Source: Gulosibacter sp. 10 (GTDB lineage: Bacteria; Actinomycetota; Actinomycetes; Actinomycetales; Microbacteriaceae). Taken from it: a stretch of DNA of 64,000 bases. Under the pieces are notes generated by a model that did no database searches, was not told where the DNA came from, and was given only the letters and a program-made list of their open reading frames with translations. Where the stretch lies: contig NZ_FUIC01000045.1 of NCBI RefSeq assembly GCF_900163695.1, positions 55,109 to 119,108 on the forward strand, written 5' to 3'. The translations under genes were made by a program, and so were the position numbers. Of the stretch, positions 30,377 through 40,200 are shown in pieces (within the stretch, counting starts at the first letter, position 1; each line of letters begins with the position of its first letter).

Positions 30377-31312
30377 TCAGCCCACCCTCGCGCCGGTGGC
30401 GGGGCCGACCGCGCGCAGCGCGCGATCGCCCCGCGCCGCGAACTCGGCCGCGAGCGCATCCGCCTCGTCGCGCCCCTCGACGAGGAAGGCGAGCGTGGGG
30501 CCGGAACCCGACACGACGCCGCCCAGCGCCCCGCGCGTCTCCCCGAACTCCAGGGCCTCGGCGATGTCGGGGCGCCGCCGCAGCACCGGTGCCTGCAGGT
30601 CGTTCTGCAGCAGCTCGGCGAGCAGGCGGACGTCGCCGCTGCGCAGCGCGTGCAGCACGGCCTCGGGCACGAGGGGTTCGGGGGTCGGGCCGAGGTCGGC
30701 GGCGAAGCGCGTCCGGTGCTCGTCGAGCGCGCGGTAGACGGCCGGCGTCGAGAGGCCGCGCCCGCTGAACCGCAGCACCCAGTGGAACTCGCCCTCCGCG
30801 AGCGCCGAGGTGAGCTCGTCGCCGCGGCCGGCGCCGACGGCGGCGCCACCCAGCAGCGCGAAGGGCACGTCGCTGCCGAGCTTGGCGGCGAGGGCCCGGA
30901 GGTCCTCAGCGGTCAGCCGGGTCCCCCACAGGGCGTCGCACGCGAGGAGCGCCGCCGCCGCGTCCGCAGAGCCCCCGCCCATGCCGCCCGCGATGGGCAC
31001 GCGCTTCGTGATGCGCAGATGCGCGTCGGCGGCGTGCCCGGTCGCCTCCGCGAGCAGGCGCGCGGCGCGGATCGCGAGGTTCGTCTCGCCGGTCTCGAGC
31101 CGCGAGACGTCGATCGGCCCCGGCGCGTATTCGAGGCGCAGCCCCTCCCCCTCGACGGCGACGACCTCCTCGTAGAGGTCGAGCGCCATGAAGGTGGTGG
31201 CCAGCGGGTGATAGCCGTCCGCGGCGAGGTCGCCGACCGCGAGGGTGAGATTGACCTTGCCGGGGGCGGTGGCCGTCACCGGGGCGGCGGCGTGCGCGAA
31301 GCGCTCAGTCAT
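30377..31312 (-). CDS. ispE: 4-diphosphocytidyl-2-C-methyl-D-erythritol kinase
   Basis: 311-aa GHMP kinase of the MEP isoprenoid pathway. It phosphorylates the 2-hydroxyl of CDP-methylerythritol. Motifs: TAPGKVNLTLAVG (substrate-binding, near the N-terminus), IAGGMGGGSADAAAALLA (ATP-binding glycine-rich loop) and VSGSGPTLAFLV (third GHMP motif). Last gene of the leftward pmt-rsmI-metG-tatD-rsmA-ispE unit, 9 bp after rsmA. This rsmA-ispE order is classical in actinobacteria. Confidence 0.96.
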   Translation of the reverse strand: MTERFAHAAAPVTATAPGKVNLTLAVGDLAADGYHPLATTFMALDLYEEVVAVEGEGLRLEYAPGPIDVSRLETGETNLAIRAARLLAEATGHAADAHLRITKRVPIAGGMGGGSADAAAALLACDALWGTRLTAEDLRALAAKLGSDVPFALLGGAAVGAGRGDELTSALAEGEFHWVLRFSGRGLSTPAVYRALDEHRTRFAADLGPTPEPLVPEAVLHALRSGDVRLLAELLQNDLQAPVLRRRPDIAEALEFGETRGALGGVVSGSGPTLAFLVEGRDEADALAAEFAARGDRALRAVGPATGARVG

Positions 31313-31321
31313 GCTCCCAAG

Positions 31322-32176
31322 CTACCGGGCGAGCCGGACGAATTCCTCGACGCCCAGTGATTCGCCCCGCGCGGTGGGCGCGATCCCCGCGGCCTCGAGC
31401 GCCTCGCTGGCCGCGGCGGCGGAGCCGTAGACCCCGGAGAGGGCCTGCCGCAGCATCTTGCGCCGCTGGCCGAACGCGGCGTCGACGATCCGGAACAGCC
31501 GGCCGCGCATCGCCTCGTCGCCCGGCGGGGTCCCGTGCGCCTCGAAGGCGACGAGCACGGAGTCCACGTTCGGGACGGGCCAGAACACCCGCCGCCCCAC
31601 GAGCCCCGCGGTCCGCCACGTCCCGTACCACGCCGCCTTGACGCTGGGGGCGCCGTACACCTTCGATCCGGGGCCGGCCGCGAGGCGCTCCCCCACCTCG
31701 TGCTGCACCATCACCACGCCGCGCCGGAGCGAGGGCAGCTCGGCGAGCAGGTGCAGCAGCACCGGCACCGAGACGTTGTACGGGAGGTTGGCGACGAGCG
31801 CCGTCGGAGCGGCGCCGCCCTCATCGCGAAGCGCCTCCGCCCGCACCCGCAGCGCGTCCTCGTGCACGACGCGCAGGCGCGCCTCGGGCCCGGCGAACTC
31901 GCGGGCCGTCCGCGGCAGCCGCTCGGCGAGCCGGCCGTCGATCTCGACCGCGGTCACCCGCGCCCCCGCCTCGAGCAGGGCCAGGGTGAGCGAGCCGAGC
32001 CCGGGGCCGACCTCGAGGATGCGCTGATCGGGCTCGACCTCGGCCGTGGACACGATGCGCCGCACCGTGCCGTGGTCGTGCACGAAGTTCTGGCCGAGCT
32101 TCTTCGTGGGCTGCACGTCGAGTTCGGCCGCGAGGGAGCGGATCTCGTTCGGGCCGAGCAGCCGGACGTCAGCCAC
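31322..32176 (-). CDS. rsmA: 16S rRNA (adenine1518-N6/adenine1519-N6)-dimethyltransferase
   Basis: 284-aa KsgA-type enzyme that dimethylates two adenines of the 3' hairpin of 16S rRNA late in 30S assembly. It has [18 protein letters not shown], the SAM loop [15 protein letters not shown], and the catalytic [15 protein letters not shown] (NLPY). The start is taken as GTG at 32176, which gives [19 protein letters not shown] and overlaps the end of tatD by 8 bp; an earlier start would give an Arg/Ser/Pro-rich N-terminus unlike the family. Confidence 0.95.
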   Translation of the reverse strand: MADVRLLGPNEIRSLAAELDVQPTKKLGQNFVHDHGTVRRIVSTAEVEPDQRILEVGPGLGSLTLALLEAGARVTAVEIDGRLAERLPRTAREFAGPEARLRVVHEDALRVRAEALRDEGGAAPTALVANLPYNVSVPVLLHLLAELPSLRRGVVMVQHEVGERLAAGPGSKVYGAPSVKAAWYGTWRTAGLVGRRVFWPVPNVDSVLVAFEAHGTPPGDEAMRGRLFRIVDAAFGQRRKMLRQALSGVYGSAAAASEALEAAGIAPTARGESLGVEEFVRLAR

Positions 32177-33113
32177 GCCGGGCCCCGGCCCCGCGGGCCC
32201 GCCATGCCGCGCGCTCCGCCCGGTCGAAGGGGCCGTAGAGCCCGAGGGTGTTCTCCGCGATGCGCTGCGCGAGCGCATCCGCCTCGATGCCGAGCCGATC
32301 GGCCATGAACCGCACGGTGTGCGGGACGAGGTACGGCGCGTTGGGGCGGCCGCGGAGCGGCACCGGGGTGAGGAAGGGCGCGTCGGTCTCGACGAGGATG
32401 CGCTCCCGCGGCAGCACGTCGAGGGCCTCCCGGAGGTTCTCGGCGTTCTTGAACGTCACATTGCCCGCGAAGGAGCAGTACCAGCCCTCCTCGGCGCAGA
32501 TGCGCGCGAGCTCCGGCCCGCCCGAGAAGCAGTGGAGCACCGTGCCCTCCGGCGCGCCGACCCGGCGCAGCGTCGCGACGACGTCGTCGTGCGCGTCCCG
32601 GTCGTGGATCTGCATCGGCAGCCCGAGCCGCTTGGCGATGCCGATGTGCGCCTCGAAGGACTCGAACTGCGCCGACAGCGCCTCGGCCCCCTCCGTGCGG
32701 AAGAAGTCGAGGCCGGTCTCGCCGATCGCGGCCACGCGCTCGTCGCAGGCGAGGGACTCGATCTCCGCGAGGTGCGCGTCGAGCTCGCCCGCGGCCGCCA
32801 CGTTCGGCGCCTCGTTGGGGTGGATCGCGACGGCGGCGAGCAGCCACTCGTCCTCGTTCGCGGCCCGCACCTGCCAGCGGCTCGACTCCACGTCGCCGCC
32901 GACCGTGATGGCCCCGCGGATGTTCGCCGCCGCCGCGAGATCCATGTGCTCGCCGATCTCGAGCCCGGCCTCGCCGTCCTCGATCTCGAGGTGCGTGTGG
33001 TTGTCGTAGCACGCGACGCCGAGCGGCTCCGGCGGCTCCGGGTACTGCAGGTCGCGGCGCGCGCCGTTCTCGGCCTTCGCGTCGCGGCGCCGCGGATGCT
33101 TGGAGATCACCAT
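32169..33113 (-). CDS. tatD: TatD-family metal-dependent hydrolase
   Basis: 314-aa TIM-barrel hydrolase of the TatD DNase family (metal-dependent 3'-5' exonuclease in E. coli). The metal-binding motif is DNHTHLE near residue 37. Other ligands are in [29 protein letters not shown] and [11 protein letters not shown]. The first 30 residues are basic and not part of the fold. A start at 33113 is the only ATG upstream of the first strand. It follows metG by 10 bp, a near-universal pairing. Confidence 0.92.
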   Translation of the reverse strand: MVISKHPRRRDAKAENGARRDLQYPEPPEPLGVACYDNHTHLEIEDGEAGLEIGEHMDLAAAANIRGAITVGGDVESSRWQVRAANEDEWLLAAVAIHPNEAPNVAAAGELDAHLAEIESLACDERVAAIGETGLDFFRTEGAEALSAQFESFEAHIGIAKRLGLPMQIHDRDAHDDVVATLRRVGAPEGTVLHCFSGGPELARICAEEGWYCSFAGNVTFKNAENLREALDVLPRERILVETDAPFLTPVPLRGRPNAPYLVPHTVRFMADRLGIEADALAQRIAENTLGLYGPFDRAERAAWRARGAGARRG

Positions 33114-33123
33114 CCGGCCCCGA

Positions 33124-34683
33124 TCAGCTCTCCTGCTCGATGCGCGGGAAGAGCGATGCGAGATCGCCGACCCGGCCGCTGCCGCGCCAGTCGAGCGCCT
33201 GCACGGGGGCGATCGCGCCGAGGTCGCCCTCGCCGCCGATGGCGCCCCAGAGCCTGCCCGTGGCGATGGGCGTGACGGGGTTGAGCAGCACCGCGAGCAC
33301 GCCGAGGCCGCGGGTGGCCGTCGCGAGCACCGCGGCGAGGCGATCGCGGTTGCCCTCGTCCTTCGCGAGCACCCAGGGCTGCTGCTCGGTCACGTACAGG
33401 TTGAGCGCGTCCACGAGCTTCCACACGGCGGCGATGGCGCGGTCGATCGCGAACTCGTCGATCGCGGACTCCGCGTCGCGGATCGCCGTGCGGGCGATCT
33501 CGAGCAGGGCCTCGTCGTCCACGTGGGCGACGACCTCGGCGGGGACCTCCCCGTCGAAGTACTTCTTCACCATCGAGATCACCCGGGAGGCGAGGTTGCC
33601 GAAGCCGTTCGCGAGCTCCGCGTGGTACCGGGCGGAGAGATCCTCCCACGAGAACGAGCCGTCCTGACCGAAGTGGATCGCGCGCATGAAGTAGTAGCGG
33701 AACGCGTCCGAGCCGAACGTGTCGGTGATCTCCTGCGGCTCGATGCCGGTGAGCTTCGACTTCGACATCTTCTCGCCGCCGACGAGCAGCCAGCCGGTGG
33801 CGAACACGCGCTTGGGCGGGGCGACGTCCGCGGCCATGAGCATGGCCGGCCAGATCACGGCGTGGAATCGGAGGATGTCCTTGCCGACGATGTGGTTCGC
33901 GGGCCAGCGGCGCTCGAACTGGCCGTCCTCGTCGCCGTAGCCGATCGCGGTGAAGTAGTTGAGCAGGGCGTCCACCCACACGTAGACCACGTGCTCCTCG
34001 TCCCAGGGCACGCGGATGCCCCAGTCGAAGCTGGTGCGCGAGATCGAGAGGTCGTGCAGCCCGGACTGGACGAAGCTCACGACCTCGTTGCGCGCCGAGG
34101 CCGGCTGGATGAAGTCGGGGTGCTCGTCGAAGTACTGGAGCAGGCGGTCCTGGAACGCCGAGAGCTTGAAGAAGTAGTTGCGCTCCTTGAGCAGCTCCAT
34201 CGGCTTCGAGTGGATGACGCAGACCTTCTGGCCCTCGTACTGCCCCTCGCCCGGCACGATCTCGGACTCGGGCTTGAACTCCTCGCAGCCCACGCAGTAG
34301 AGCGCCTCGAACTCGTCCTCGTAGATGTACCCGGCCTCGTTGAGCTGGATGAGGAAGCGCTGCACGCGCGACTCGTGGCGCTCCTCGGTGGTGCGGATGA
34401 AGTCGTCGTTCGAGATGTTCAGCGTCTTGAGCATCGGGCGCCACGCCTCGTCGACGAGCTTGTCCGCCCACTCCTGCGGCTCCATGCCGTTCGCGATCGC
34501 GGAGCGCATGATCTTCTGCCCGTGCTCGTCGGTGCCGGTGAGGAACCACGTGTCGTTGCCCCGCTGGCGGTGCCAGCGGGCGAGGACGTCGGCGGCGACC
34601 TCCGCGTACGCGTGACCGATGTGCGGCACGTCGTTGACGTAGAAGATGGGGGTGGTGACGTAGAACGATTCGCCAGAAGCCAT
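33124..34683 (-). CDS. metG: Methionine--tRNA ligase
   Basis: 519-aa class Ia synthetase. HIGH is in FYVNDVPHIGHAYAEV; the zinc-knuckle region keeps YCVGCEEF; KMSKS is in LVGGEKMSKSKLTGIEP. It lacks the C-terminal tRNA-binding (EMAP-like) domain, as is typical for actinobacteria (about 510-600 aa). Start ATG at 34683 (MASGESFYVTTPIFYVND). It lies 35 bp after rsmI and 10 bp before tatD on the same strand. Confidence 0.97.
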   Translation of the reverse strand: MASGESFYVTTPIFYVNDVPHIGHAYAEVAADVLARWHRQRGNDTWFLTGTDEHGQKIMRSAIANGMEPQEWADKLVDEAWRPMLKTLNISNDDFIRTTEERHESRVQRFLIQLNEAGYIYEDEFEALYCVGCEEFKPESEIVPGEGQYEGQKVCVIHSKPMELLKERNYFFKLSAFQDRLLQYFDEHPDFIQPASARNEVVSFVQSGLHDLSISRTSFDWGIRVPWDEEHVVYVWVDALLNYFTAIGYGDEDGQFERRWPANHIVGKDILRFHAVIWPAMLMAADVAPPKRVFATGWLLVGGEKMSKSKLTGIEPQEITDTFGSDAFRYYFMRAIHFGQDGSFSWEDLSARYHAELANGFGNLASRVISMVKKYFDGEVPAEVVAHVDDEALLEIARTAIRDAESAIDEFAIDRAIAAVWKLVDALNLYVTEQQPWVLAKDEGNRDRLAAVLATATRGLGVLAVLLNPVTPIATGRLWGAIGGEGDLGAIAPVQALDWRGSGRVGDLASLFPRIEQES

Positions 34684-34718
34684 GCCCGCCAGTCTACTGC
34701 GTCCGCGACGCGCCCCCG

Positions 34719-35537
34719 TCACCGGTCGCGCGATGCCAGGGCCGCCTCGTACAGGTCGCGCTTGCGCAGGCCCGTGGCGGCGGCGACCTCGGCCGCGGCG
34801 TCCTTGAGGCGCATGCCCTTGCCCACGAGCTCCTGCACGCGGGCGAGCGCCGCGCCCTCGTCGGCGGTGCCCGGCTCGGCGCCGCCGACGACGAGCACGA
34901 TCTCGCCCCGCACGCCCTCGGCGGCCCAGCCGGCGAGTTCGGCGGCGGTGCCGCGCACCACCTCCTCGTGCAGCTTGGTGAGCTCGCGGCACACCGCCAC
35001 CGCCCGGTCGGGCAGTTCGGCGGCGATCGCCTCGAGGGTGGCCGCGAGGCGATGCGGCGACTCGTAGAAGACGCTCGTGCGCGGCTCCTGCGCGAGCGCG
35101 CGGACCATCGACGCCCGATCCCCCGCCCGCCGCGGCGCGAACCCCTCGAAGGCGAAGCGGTCGGTCGGCAGCCCCGAGACGGCGAGCGCGGTGATCACGG
35201 CGCTGGGCCCGGGCACCGAGGTGATGTCGACCCCGGCCTCGATGCAGGCGCGGACGACCGGGTAGCCCGGGTCCGAGATCGCCGGCATGCCCGCGTCCGA
35301 GACCAGCACCACGTCCTGCGCCGCCGCGAGCACGGCGATCTCCTCGGCGAGCGCGCGCTCGTTGTGCTCGTGCAGCGCGATGAGCCGCGGCCGCGACTCC
35401 ACCTCGAGCAGCGAGAGCAGCTTGAGCGAGGTGCGCGTGTCCTCGCACGCGAGCACCTCGGCCTCCCGAAGCGTGGCGACGAGCCGCGCGGACGCGTCGC
35501 CGAGGTTGCCGATGGGCGTTCCGGCGAGGATGAGCAC
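34719..35537 (-). CDS. rsmI: 16S rRNA (cytidine1402-2'-O)-methyltransferase
   Basis: 272-aa tetrapyrrole-methylase-fold enzyme that methylates C1402 in the decoding centre. It begins LILAGTPIGNLGDASARL and has CEDTRTS, SDAGMPAISDPGY, GPSAVITALAVSGLPTDRF and FYESPHRL, the RsmI blocks in order. GTG start at 35537. Its ribosome binding site (GGAGG) lies inside the last codons of pmt, three bases separate the genes, and translation is therefore coupled. Confidence 0.96.
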   Translation of the reverse strand: MLILAGTPIGNLGDASARLVATLREAEVLACEDTRTSLKLLSLLEVESRPRLIALHEHNERALAEEIAVLAAAQDVVLVSDAGMPAISDPGYPVVRACIEAGVDITSVPGPSAVITALAVSGLPTDRFAFEGFAPRRAGDRASMVRALAQEPRTSVFYESPHRLAATLEAIAAELPDRAVAVCRELTKLHEEVVRGTAAELAGWAAEGVRGEIVLVVGGAEPGTADEGAALARVQELVGKGMRLKDAAAEVAAATGLRKRDLYEAALASRDR

Positions 35538-35540
35538 GGG

Positions 35541-37229
35541 CTACCTCCAGCTCGGGAGCCAGTGAGTCAGGCTCCAATACCATTCGGGGATCATGAGTCC
35601 CGTCCAGACGGGATAGAAGAGGATCGACACGAGCACGGTCAGCACGAGGAAGCCCGTGGCGATGTTCACGGCCGGCGTGCGCATCCGCCGGTCGTCCTTC
35701 GCCGATCCCGCGATCGTCTCGATGGCCACCGCGGCGGCGAGGAACATGAACGGCAGCCAGGCGATGGCGTAGAAGTGGTAGACGGCGGTGCGCCCCGTGA
35801 TGAGCCACGGCAGATAGCCCGCGGCGTAGCCGGTGAGGATCGCGGCGTACTGCCAGCGCGGCTTGACGAACAGCATCATTACGAGGAAGACGACCGCGAT
35901 CGTGCCCAGCCAGAACATCAGCGGGTTCGAGATCGAGGTGACCGCCTCGACGTACTCCTGATTCGGCCCGTAGTAATCGTACTTGAACGCGGTGGGGCGG
36001 ATGAGGAAGGGCCACTCGATCGGCGCGGAGGCGTAGGGGTGGTCGGCGCCGAGCGTGGAGTGGAACTGGAGGATCTCGGACTGGTAGTGCCAGAAGTTCT
36101 GGAAGGACAGCGGCACGCCCTCGAGCAGCCCGCCCCAGGGCCGCGACGGATCGGACTGCGCCCAGTCCGCGTAGTACCCCTCCGAGCTGCGGAACCAGCC
36201 GATGAAGGTCGCGAGGTAGACGAGGATCGCCGCGGGGATCGTCAGCAGGAACGAGGCCCAGCCCTGCTTGAGCACGGCGGCCGAGAGCCAGTAGGTGATG
36301 CCGGCCTGCTTGCGCGCCGCCGCGTCGAAGCCGATGGTGAGCAGGCAGAAGGCCGCGAGGAAGTAGAGGCCCGACCATTTGATGCTGGTCGCCAGGGCGA
36401 GCGTCACCGCGGCGGCCACGAGCCAGGGGCGGAACCACAGGATGGGGCCCCAGTCGGGGCCGGGAGCGCGCGTCCGCGGGCGGCGCACGGTGAGGCTCCA
36501 GCGCGAGGGCTTCGCCTCGAGCGGGATGCTCGGATCCTTCGCGTGGGCCCGCACCCGCCAGTCCGCGGCCCATTCGGCGATCTGCCGGGTCTGCTGCTCG
36601 CGGTCGTAGAGGATGAACAGGAAGCCCAGCAGCACGAAGAACATGAGCGGGCCGTCGAGGATCGAGATGCGGCTCGTGACGATGGCGTGGCCGTCGAGCG
36701 CGAGGAAGCCCGCGGCGATCGCCGCCATCCCGATCGAGCGGAACAGCTTGCGCCCGACCAGGTACAGCAGCGGCACCGCGAGCGCCCCGATGATCGCGAC
36801 CGAGATGCGCCACGCGAAGGCGTGCTCCGCGCCGAAGAGCTGCATGCCCCAGCCGATGAGGTACTTGCCGAGCGGCGGGTGCACGACGTACTTCCCGGCG
36901 GTGCCGTAGGCGTCCACCTGCCCCGCCTCGAACAGCTCCTGCCCGTTCTCGGGCCATTCCGCCTCGTAGCCGAGGTTGGAGATCGTCCAGCCCTCGAGCA
37001 CGTAGTAGACCTCGTCGAAGACGATCCTGGGCGGGTGGCCGAGCCGGATGAACCGCACCAGCACGCCAATGAGGGTGATGAGGCCGACGACGACGAGCTC
37101 GGTGCGGCGCCGGAGCCCGGGCGTGGCCGTCCATCCGGCCCAGAGGTCGTCGAGCCACGAGCCGCCGGGCGGCCGCATGCGGTGCGCGCCCGTGCGGATC
37201 GGGCTGATGGTCGAAGTCACGCGCCCCAT
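35541..37229 (-). CDS. pmt: Polyprenyl-phosphate-mannose--protein mannosyltransferase (PMT family)
   Basis: 562-aa multi-pass GT39 enzyme that transfers mannose from a polyprenyl carrier to secreted proteins. It shows PPRIVFDEVYYV (Asp-Glu of the first loop), VHPPLGKYLIGWGMQLFG, the ISILDGPLMFFVLLGFLFILYDRE region and a long periplasmic segment with FWHYQSEILQFHSTLGADHPYASAPIEWPFL, all of the mycobacterial Rv1002c type. The start is ATG at 37229 or, nine bases inside, GTG at 37220. It is divergent from hrpA with only 30 bp between starts, and upstream of rsmI in the same operon. Confidence 0.92.
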   Translation of the reverse strand: MGRVTSTISPIRTGAHRMRPPGGSWLDDLWAGWTATPGLRRRTELVVVGLITLIGVLVRFIRLGHPPRIVFDEVYYVLEGWTISNLGYEAEWPENGQELFEAGQVDAYGTAGKYVVHPPLGKYLIGWGMQLFGAEHAFAWRISVAIIGALAVPLLYLVGRKLFRSIGMAAIAAGFLALDGHAIVTSRISILDGPLMFFVLLGFLFILYDREQQTRQIAEWAADWRVRAHAKDPSIPLEAKPSRWSLTVRRPRTRAPGPDWGPILWFRPWLVAAAVTLALATSIKWSGLYFLAAFCLLTIGFDAAARKQAGITYWLSAAVLKQGWASFLLTIPAAILVYLATFIGWFRSSEGYYADWAQSDPSRPWGGLLEGVPLSFQNFWHYQSEILQFHSTLGADHPYASAPIEWPFLIRPTAFKYDYYGPNQEYVEAVTSISNPLMFWLGTIAVVFLVMMLFVKPRWQYAAILTGYAAGYLPWLITGRTAVYHFYAIAWLPFMFLAAAVAIETIAGSAKDDRRMRTPAVNIATGFLVLTVLVSILFYPVWTGLMIPEWYWSLTHWLPSWR

Positions 37230-37259
37230 GGTAGGCGTTCGCCCTAGACTGGTGACTCC

Positions 37260-40200
37260 ATGCCTGACATCACGTATCCGCCCGAACTCCCGGTCTCGCA
37301 GCGCCGCGACGAGATCGCGAAGGCGATCGCCGAGCACCAGGTCGTCATCGTCGCCGGCGAGACCGGTTCGGGCAAGACCACCCAGCTCCCGAAGATCTGC
37401 CTCGAGCTGGGCCGCACGGCCATCGCGCACACGCAGCCGCGCCGCATCGCCGCCCGGACGATCGCGGAGCGGGTGGCCGAGGAGCTCGGCACCGGGGTCG
37501 GCGACCTCGTGGGCTACCAGGTACGCTTCACCGACGAGTCGAGCGAGTCGACGCGGATCAAGCTCATGACCGACGGCATCCTGCTCGCCGAGCTGCGCGG
37601 CGACCGGGACCTGCGCCGCTACGACACGATCATCATCGACGAGGCGCACGAGCGCTCGCTCAACGTCGACTTCCTCCTCGGGTACCTGCGCCGGCTGCTG
37701 CCGAAGCGGCCGGACCTCAAGGTGATCATCACCTCCGCGACCATCGACCCGGAGTCCTTCTCGAAGCACTTCTTCGACGCGCCGATCATCGAGGTCTCGG
37801 GGCGCACCTATCCCGTGGAGGTGCGCTACCGCCCGCTCGTCGCGGATGCCGAGGACCCGGACGCGCCCGAGCGGGATCGCGACGTCTTCGAGGGCATCGC
37901 CGCGGCGCTCGACGAGCTCGAGCCGGAGGATCCGGGGGACGTGCTGGTCTTCCTGCCGGGCGAGCGGGAGATCCGCGACGCGGAGGACGCGATCCGCGGA
38001 CACCTGCGCGGCCGGCGCGGCGAGTTCACGGAGGTGCTGCCGCTCTACGGCCGGCTGAGCGCCCGGGACCAGCACCGGGTGTTCGAGCGGACCCGGAAGC
38101 CCGGTGTGCGGAGGCGTGTCGTGCTCGCGACCAACGTCGCCGAGACCTCGCTCACCGTGCCGGGCATCGCCTACGTCATCGACGCGGGGCTCGCGCGCAT
38201 CTCCCGCTACTCCACGCGGGCGAAGGTGCAGCGGCTGCCGATCGAGCCGATCAGCCAGGCCTCGGCGAACCAGCGCTCGGGCCGCTCCGGCCGCACGCGC
38301 GCGGGCATCGCGATCCGCCTCTACGGCGAGGAGGACTACGCGCGCCGGCCCGAGTTCACCGACCCCGAGATCCTGCGCACCAACCTCGCGAGCGTGCTGC
38401 TGCAGATGCTCGTGCTCGGCCTCGGCGCGATCGAGGACTTCCCCTTCCTCACTCCCCCGGACAGCCGCGGCGTGAAGGACGGCGTCGACCTGCTGCGCGA
38501 GCTCGGGGCGATCCGCGGCGGCCGCGGCACCCGCCAGCCGCCGAAGCTCACCCGCATCGGCCGCGAGCTCGCTCACCTCCCCGTCGACCCCCGCTACGGG
38601 CGGATGATCCTCGCCTCCAAGGACCTCGACGTCGCCCGCGAGGTGCTCGTCATCGTGGCGGGGCTCACGGTGCAGGACATCCGCGAGCGCCCGCTCGAGC
38701 AGCGGCAGCACGCGGATCAGCTGCACGCGCGCTTCCGCGATCCGTCGAGCGACTTCTTCACGCTGCTCAACCTCTGGAACTACCTCGAGGCCCAGTCGCA
38801 GGAGCTCGGCTCGAGCGCGTTCCGCCGGCTGTGCAAGCGCGAGTTCCTCAACTTCGTGCGTTTCCGGGAGTGGCAGGACCTCTACCGGCAGCTGCGCGAG
38901 GCCACGCGCGGCCTGGGTCTGCGCATCCGCAAGCCGGCCTCCCGGTCGCTCGAGCCCGCCGCCGAGCCGGGCGCCGACGCGGATGCGGTGCACACCGCGC
39001 TGCTGACCGGGCTGCTCAGCCACATCGGCGTCTACGACGAGCTCAAGCGCGACTACCGGGGCGCCCGGAACACGCGCTTCCGCATCTTCCCCGGCTCGGG
39101 CCTCGCGAAGTCCCGCCCGGACGCCGTGATGGCCGCGGAGCTCGTGGAGACCTCGCAGCTGTTCGCCCGCACCGTGGCGAAGATCGACCCGGCGTGGGCG
39201 GAGCGGCTCGCCGGCGATCTCGTGAAGCGGCAGCACCACGAGCCGCACTGGGAGCGCAAGCAGGGGCAGGCGGTGGCGCGCGAGACCGTCACGCTCTACG
39301 GGGTGCCGCTCGTGCGCGACCGCCGCGTCGGCTTCGCGAAGATCGATCCGGCGTGGAGCCGCGACCTCTTCATCCGCCACGCGCTCGTCGAGGGCGATTG
39401 GAACGCCCGGTACCCCTTCGACCGCAAGAACCGCGCCCTGCGCCGCGAGATCGAGGAGCTCGAGGAGCGCACCCGCCGGCGCGGGCTGGTCGAGGACGAC
39501 GAGGCCCTCGTCGAGTTCTTCGCCGAGCGCATCCCCGACGAGGTCGTCTCGCAGCCCGTGTTCGACCGCTGGTGGCGCGAGGCCTCGAAGCGCGACCCCG
39601 ACCTGCTCACGCTCACGCGCGCGGACCTGCTCGGCGAGGACGCCGAGGAGACGGACGCGGAGGCCTTCCCCCAGGTCTGGCGCCAAGGCGAGCAGCAGGT
39701 CAAGCTCCGCTACCGCTTCGACCCGGATTCGCCCGAGGACGGCGTCACCGCCGCGGTACCGCTCCCCCTGCTCGCGATGCTGACGCCGGACGGCTTCGAC
39801 TGGCTCGTGCCCGGCATGCGGGCGGAGCTCGTCACCGCGCTGCTCCGCTCCCTGCCCAAGGTCATCCGCCGCAACTTCGTGCCCGCCGCCGACTGGGCCT
39901 CGCGCCTGCTCGCCGAGGACGCCGGCGTCGAGGGCGGCGGCTCGATCGCCGAGGCGCGCCCGGATCGCGGGGCGCACGTGCCCGCGCCGCTCGTGGAGGT
40001 GCTGCGCGGGCACATGCAGCGCGCCGCGGGCATCCGCTTCGACGTCGACGAGTTCGACCTCGCGAAGATCCCCGCGCACCTGATGATGCGATTCCGCGTG
40101 GTCGACGACCGCGGCCGCGAGCTCGCGGCCGGCAGCGACCTCATCGCGCTGCAGCAGCGGCTCAAGCGCGCCTCCGAGGCCTCGCTCGTGCACGCCACGG

